Below the pieces are notes generated by a model. That model ran no database searches. It was not told the origin of the DNA and worked only from the letters and a program-made list of their open reading frames with translations. DNA of 64,000 bases from Pseudorasbora parva (Eukaryota; Chordata; Actinopteri; Cypriniformes; Gobionidae), in NCBI RefSeq assembly GCF_024679245.1, contig NC_090172.1, positions 8,231,233 to 8,295,232 on the forward strand. Reading direction: 5' to 3'. Position numbers and translations under genes: made by a program. This document shows, piece after piece, positions 57,502 through 64,000 of the stretch. Numbering within the stretch: position 1 is the stretch's first letter; the number at the start of each line of letters is the position of its first letter.

Positions 57502-60500
57502 AAACACACAGGCGTCGTGATTTACTATCTAACATCTAACTATCTATTAATACATTAGAGAGCTATTTCTGCTTGATTTAACCCTTTAAGCTCAGGTATT
57601 GCTGTAAAAACTCTAAATCTTTACAGTTTGTTTATGATGATAAGAAATGTCACAGCAAACACACAGGCGTCGTGATTTACTATCTAACAGGGGACCTGAG
57701 TCAGTGTGTGTGTGTAACGTAATCACTATTCAATAATGACCTGCAATTAATGCATTAGAGAGCTATTTCTGCTTGATTTAACCCTTTAAACTCAGGTATT
57801 GCTGTAAAACCTCTAAATCTTTGCAGTGTGTTTATGACAACAAGAAATGTCACAGCAAACACACAGGCGTCGTGATTTACTATCTAACAGGGGACCTGAG
57901 TGAGTGTGTGTGTAACATAATCACTATTCAATAATGACCTGCAATTAATACATTAGAGAGCTATTTCTGCTTGATTTAACCCTTTAAACTCAGGTATTGC
58001 TGTAAAAACTCTAAATCTTTACAGTGTGTTTGTGATGATAAGAAATGTCACAGCAAACACACAGGCGTCGTGATTTACTATCTAACAGGGGACTCGACTC
58101 AGTGTGTGTGTGTAACATATTCATTATTCAATAATGACCTGCAATTAATACATTAGAGAGCTATTTCTGCTTGATTTAACCCTTTAAACTCAGGTATTGC
58201 TGTAAAAACTCTAAATCTTTACAGTGTGTTTGTGATGATAAGAAATGTCACAGCAAACACACAGGCGTCGTGATTTACTATCGTAACAGGGGACCTGAGT
58301 GAGTGTGTGTGTAACATAATCACTATTCAATAATGACCTGCAATTAATACATTAGAGAGCTTTTTCTGCTTGATTTAACCCTTTAAACTCAGTTATTGCT
58401 GTTAAAACTCTAAATCTTTACAGAGTGTTTGTGATGATAAGAAATGTCACAGCAAACACACAGGCGTCGTGATTTACTATCTAACAGGGGACCTGAGTCA
58501 GTGTGTGTGTGTAACGTAATCACTATTCAATAATGACCTGCAATTAATACATTAGAGAGCTTTTTCTGCTTGATTTAACCCTTTAAACTCAGGTATTGCT
58601 GTAAAACCTCTAAATCTTTGCAGTGTGTTTATGATGATAAGAAATGTCACAGCAAACACACAGGCGTCGTGATTTACTATCTAACAGGGGACCTGAGTCA
58701 GTGTGTGTGTAACATAATCACTATTCAATAATGACATGCAATTAATACATTAGAGAGCTATTTCTGCTTGATTTAACCCTTTAAACTCAGGTATTGCTGT
58801 AAAACCTCTTAATCTTTGCAGTGTGTTTGTGATGATAAGAAATGTCACAGCAAACACACAGGCGTCGTGATTTACTATCTAACAGGGGACCTGAGTGAGT
58901 GTGTGTGTAACGTAATCACTATTCAATAATGACCTGCAATTAATACATTAGAGAGCTATTTCTGCTTGATTTAACCCTTTAAACTCAGGTATTGCTGTAA
59001 AAACTCTAAATCTTTGCAGTGTGTTTGTGATGATAAGAAATGTCACAGCAAACACACAGGCGTCGTGATTTACTATCTAACAGGGGACCTGAGTCAGTGT
59101 GTGTGTAACGTAATCACTATTCAATAATGACCTGCAATTAATACATTAGAGAGCTATCTCTGCTTGATTTAACCCTTTAAACTCAGTTATTGCTGTAAAA
59201 ACTCTAAATCTTTGCAGTGTGTTTATGATGATAAGAAATGTCACAGCAAACACACAGGCGTCGTGATTTACTATCTAACAGGGGACCTGAGTCAGTGTGT
59301 GTGTGTAACGTAATCACTATTCAATAATGACCTGCAATTAATACATTAGAGAGCTATTTCTGCTTGATTTAACCCTTTAAACTCAGTTATTGCTGTAAAA
59401 ACTCTAAATCTTTGCAGTGTGTTTATGATGATAAGAAATGTCACAGCAAACACACAGGCGTCGTGATTTACTATCTAACAGGGGACCTGAGTCAGTGTGT
59501 GTGTGTAACGTAATCACTATTCAATAATGACCTGCAATTAATACATTAGAGAGCTATTTCTGCTTGATTTAACCCTTTAAACTCAGGTATTGCTGTAAAA
59601 ACTCTAAATCTTTACAGTGTGTTTGTGATGATAAGAAATGTCACAGCAAACACACAGGCGTCGTGATTTACTATCTAACAGGGGACCTGAGTCAGTGTGT
59701 GTGTGTAACGTAATCACTATTCAATAATGACCTGCAATTAATACATTAGAGAGCTATTTCTGCTTGATTTAACCCTTTAAACTCAGGTATTGCTGTAAAA
59801 ACTCTAAATCTTTGCAGTGTGTTTATGATGATAAGAAATGTCACAGCAAACACACAGGCGTCGTGATTTACTATCTAACAGGGGACCTGAGTCAGTGTGT
59901 GTGTGTAACGTAATCACTATTCAATAATTACCTGCAATTAATACATTAGAGAGCTATCTCTGCTTGATTTAACCCTTTAAACTCAGGTATTGCTGTAAAA
60001 ACTCTAAATCTTCGCAGTGTATTTATGATGATAAGAAATGTCACAGCAAACACACAGGCGTCGTGATTTACTATCTAACAGGGAACCTGAGTCAGTTTGT
60101 GTGTAACGTAATCACTATTCAATAATGACCTGCAATTAATACATTAGAGAGCTATCTCTGCTTGATTTAACCCTTTAAACTCAGGTATTGCTGTAAAAAC
60201 TCTAAATCTTTACAGTGTGTTTGTGATGATAAGAAATGTCACAGCAAACACACAGGCGTCGTGATTTACTATCTAACAGGGGACCCGAGTCAGTGTGTGT
60301 GCAACGTAATCACTATTCAATAATGACCTGCAATTAATACATTAGAGAGCTATTTCTGCTTGATTTAACCCTTTAAACTCAGGTATTGCTGTAAAAACTC
60401 TAAATCTTTACAGTGTGTTTGTGATGATAAGAAATGTCACAGCAAACACACAGGTGTCGTGATTTACTATCTAACAGGGGACCTGAGTGAGTGTGTGTGT

Positions 60501-61283
60501 GTAACGTAATCACTATTCAATAATGACCTGCAATTAATACATTAGAGAGCTATTTCTGCTTGATTTAACCTTTTAAACTCAGGTATTGCTGTAAAAACTC
60601 TAAATCTTTGCAGTGTGTTTGTGATGATAAGAAATGTCACAGCAAACACACATGCGTCGTGATTTACTATCTAACAGGGGACCTGAGTCAGTGTGTGTGT
60701 GTGACGTAATCACTATTCAATAATGACCTGCAATTAATACATTAGAGAGCTATTTCTGCTTGATTTAACCCTTTAAACTCAGGTATTGCTGTAAAAACTC
60801 TAAATCTTTACAGTGTGTTTGTGATGATAAGAAATGTCACAGCAAACACACAGGCGTCGTGATTTACTATCTAACAGGAGACCTGAGTGAGTGTGTGTGT
60901 AACATAATCACTATTCAATAATGACCTGCAATTAATACATTAGAGAGCTTTTTCTGCTTGATTTAACCCTTTAAACTCAGTTATTGCTGTTAAAACTCTA
61001 AATCTTTACAGTGTGTTTGTGATGATAAGAAATGTCACAGCAAACACACATGCGTCGTGATTTACTATCTAACAGGGGACCTGAGTCAGTGTGTGTGTGT
61101 GACGTAATCACTATTCAATAATGACCTGCAATTAATACATTAGAGAGCTTTTTCTGCTTGATTTAACCCTTTAAACTCAGGTATTGCTGTAAAAACTCTA
61201 AATCTTTGCAGTGTGTTTGTGATGATAAGAAATGTCACAGCAAACACACAGGCGTCGTGATTTACTATCTAACAGGGGACCTG
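57502..61283 (-). repeat. Right satellite array, about 19 copies, inverted relative to the left array
   Basis: The same monomer as 49609-52669 on the opposite strand. CTATCTAACAGGGG recurs about every 198-200 bp from 57682 to 61265. The innermost monomer is partly deleted (CTATCTAACATCTAACTATC at 57523). One copy (about 60868) has GGAGACC for GGGGACC. The outer end, at 61283, is in a different monomer phase from the outer end of the left array. Confidence 0.98.
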
Positions 61284-62099
<816 letters not shown>

Positions 62100-62368
62100 A
62101 CTCTTAGGTCCCCTCTTGGTCAAAATTTTTAAAAATTCACCAGAGTGTTGTTTCTTGATTTTAACATGATTTAAACACACACACCTGTAGGTCCTTACTT
62201 GGTCAAACATTTTAAAAATCACTAGAGCATTTCTTTAGTGTTTTACTTCATTTTCACATGATTTAATGCATGACCAACAGGGGACTTGAAAAATGTCCCC
62301 TCTTGGCTCAGAGGTCCCCTGTTGGTGAGTGTGTAACGACGCCAAGGTCCCCTGTTAGATAGGTAGAC

Positions 62369-62372
<4 letters not shown>
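62100..62372 (-). repeat. Right flank motif cluster of the giant foldback structure
   Basis: Five AGGGGAC/GTCCCCT cores (about 62109, 62283, 62297, 62311, 62345). The outermost reads on the minus strand as GTCTACCTATCTAACAGGGG, matching the left-flank unit GTCTACCTATCCAACAGGGG with one change. Opposite in orientation to the left cluster. Confidence 0.75.

Positions 62373-62411
<39 letters not shown>
62373..62411. repeat. (CA)n microsatellite
   Basis: About 19 CA units bordering the motif cluster. Confidence 0.97.
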
Positions 62412-62414
<3 letters not shown>

Positions 62415-62537
62415 CAGCAAATGAGTTAATGTGTAAAACCCAACAAGCTGAGTAAAAAACAGTTGGTTGTGTCCAGTATTTGGGTTTCCAAATAACCCAT
62501 AAATGTTTGTTTTTAACCCAACACATTTTTTTTTTAG
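62412..62537. mobile_element. MITE fragment with repeated AACCCA/TGGGTT words
   Basis: Repeated AACCCAACA, TTTGGGTTTCC and AATAACCCA words followed by a TTTTTTTTTTAGTG end. The pattern resembles CACTA-like fish MITEs that begin CACT(G)AAAAAA. Only one end is seen. Confidence 0.5.
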
Positions 62538-62745
62538 TGTACAATTAGTAAGTAGTGAACACACACTGCAAACACACACACCCGGAGGAGTGGGCAAACA
62601 TTTTCACTGTGGCACCCAGGGAGCAATTGTGGGTTAGGTACATTGCTCAAAGGCACCTCAGTCATTTCCTCGTGGTATTGAGAATCGAACCTGCAACCTT
62701 CGGGTTACTAACCTGACTCTCTAACCATTAAGCCAATACTGCCCC
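62538..62745 (-). mobile_element. tRNA-derived SINE
   Basis: On the minus strand the head GGCAGTATTGGCTTAATGG contains an A-box-like TGGCTTAATGG. About 30 bases later comes the B box GGTTCGATTCT. The body continues with a TTGAGCAATGTACCTAACCC block and a CTCCGGGTGTGTG stretch typical of fish HE1/V-SINE-like families. RNA polymerase III would start at the A/B boxes. Mutations make activity unlikely. Confidence 0.8.
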
Positions 62746-63859
62746 ATGCAGTCTTTTCATTAGCATATTGACATTAAATGTAAATGAAATGGAAATTAAA
62801 ATGTAAATGACACCAAATCTCATCCCTTGAAAACTATTTTTATTTGCAGGTAGCTTGCTGGAAAAGTTTATGTCAGAAAACTGAGATGAAAAAAATGAGC
62901 ACACACACACAATGTCAGTTTCAGACTTCAGCATACTGATCCCTCTGTGCAGTCGATACTTATTCTATCAGGGCCTGTCAGGTGACTTCACAGTCTGAGA
63001 GGAAAGGACACAAAAATGTGATCAACGCATCACAATTGACTAACAGTACAGCGCACATTTCTGCTGCAAACAGCCTAATTCACAAAGTAATAGGGATCTG
63101 TCTTTGAAATCCTATTTCCTTCTGTTCGGACTCTCAGCACGCCTGCTTCTGCCAAAATAGCTTTTTACAAGAATAACTTTAGATAGCTGCACACGATTGT
63201 ATGTCAAAGCGATTCTCCACATTAGACAAAGTCTGTAATTATATAGAGGTTGGACATTGGAAGCCACCTTCTCGCCACACGGCTCTTTTTTATATCTGTG
63301 GTATATGACACTTCCTTGCCTGTTTTATTTTTTAAAGAACACACATTTATTTTATTTTCCTCGTTTCTTGGAATTCTGCAGTAAACACAATGTCAATATT
63401 TGATTAATATGCCAGAAAAGCCAACATGCCAAAAATGGAATTGCGTATTTTCCCTCACAAGATAAACAGTTGAAAGTGACAGGCATTTCAAAAGCCAGAG
63501 TGAGTAAATCAAATGGAAATCTTCCTCTTTTCAATATTCCTCAGAAATGATTGCCTTAGCATCGTCAACTTCCTGTCCCTCTTCATCACATGTGTTCAGA
63601 TACACGCCATGCCCCCCCCCCCCCCAGCTTAACACGGCCAAGATCATAATAGGAAAATGTGAGTGAAACAATATCCAGCTTTATAATGTTATCCCTTTGA
63701 AAGAAGAGCATTTTTTAAAACAGCTCTGATGTTGAGGGCCCCTGGTGTAAAGGTCCTCATAAGCAGCTCTAACTGCCTGCGTTTGACACACTCTATGACC
63801 TGCGGTGAGGAGAGTCAGACGTTCTGTATTTTAACACCAGCTGCAATATCCGTTCCTCA
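62746..63859. other. Non-coding DNA
   Basis: No gene. A 14-base C run lies at 63612-63625. Confidence 0.45.
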
Positions 63860-64000
63860 GACATGTTCTTTAAAGGCAGTCTAGGAAGGGGTTAAATTAT
63901 TGATGTGAAATGGCATGCTGGATTTCATCTGGTGCCTGCTAATTAGATTGTAATTACGGGGGAGCTCTGAGAGACTGTCTGCTCTGATTAGGAACACTTT
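63860..64000. promoter_or_regulatory. Candidate conserved non-coding element at the window edge
   Basis: CTGCTAATTAGATTGTAATTAC (around 63937-63958) and CTCTGATTAGGAAC: dense homeodomain-type sites in complex sequence. Probably continues beyond the window. Conservation untested. Confidence 0.35.

Noticed and set aside
49609..61283. Regular repeats resembling a CRISPR array
   Set aside because: The whole 198-bp unit is conserved, with no short repeat/unique spacer alternation, and the genome is eukaryotic. This is satellite DNA.
62660..62745. Possible tRNA gene on the minus strand
   Set aside because: A and B boxes are present, but the acceptor stem is not closed and the sequence continues into a SINE body, so it is a tRNA-derived SINE.

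Overview
This 64 kb window looks like a gene desert from a teleost fish, most likely a cypriniform (carp/zebrafish relatives). I find no intact protein-coding gene, tRNA, rRNA or CRISPR array. The assignment rests on transposable elements I recognise as fish types: DIRS retrotransposons, BED/hATC-type hAT transposons, Tc1-like elements, TTAA-flanked foldback elements, tRNA-derived SINEs, and a minisatellite-like repeat I associate with cyprinids. All coding traces are broken transposon genes. The rest is AT-rich unique DNA with several stretches that look like conserved non-coding elements; that is a reading by eye without alignment.

Layout: 0-3.2 kb, unique DNA. 3.2-4.7 kb, a retroelement split by a 1.2 kb hAT element with a perfect 8-bp target duplication. 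5.7-6.0 kb, a small inverted-repeat element. 6.9-12.3 kb, a nested nest: a TTAA element split by hAT-A, itself split by hAT-B, which holds further pieces; both hAT levels show target duplications and keep transposase remnants. 12.8-13.3 kb, another TTAA element. 13.3-20.4 kb, mostly unique DNA with candidate conserved elements, a CpG-rich promoter-like patch near 16 kb and an old SINE near 19.5 kb. 20.4-24.2 kb, a broken DIRS element split by a SINE/LINE-like insertion, then two more repeats. 24.2-30.2 kb, mainly unique DNA. 30.3-31.4 kb, a TTAA element. 32.7-35.2 kb, a second, internally deleted DIRS element. 36.6-48.3 kb, microsatellites, hairpins, two Tc1/mariner relics, two long foldback elements and an inverted-terminal-repeat element.

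The most unusual structure spans about 48.7-62.4 kb. Two tandem arrays of the same 196-200 bp monomer (about 16 and 19 copies) face each other in opposite orientation. Both switch from array to unique sequence at exactly the same point in the monomer, and that unique sequence also continues as an inverted repeat for about 400 bp. The 4 kb core contains palindromic elements and two younger insertions. Both outer flanks carry five copies of a short AGGGGAC-type motif that also occurs once in every monomer. The layout resembles a giant foldback (FB-like) element. I do not recognise the family.

No pathway can be described because there are no functional genes. The biology here is successive transposon insertion, internal deletion and satellite amplification in a region that may also hold distal regulatory elements.
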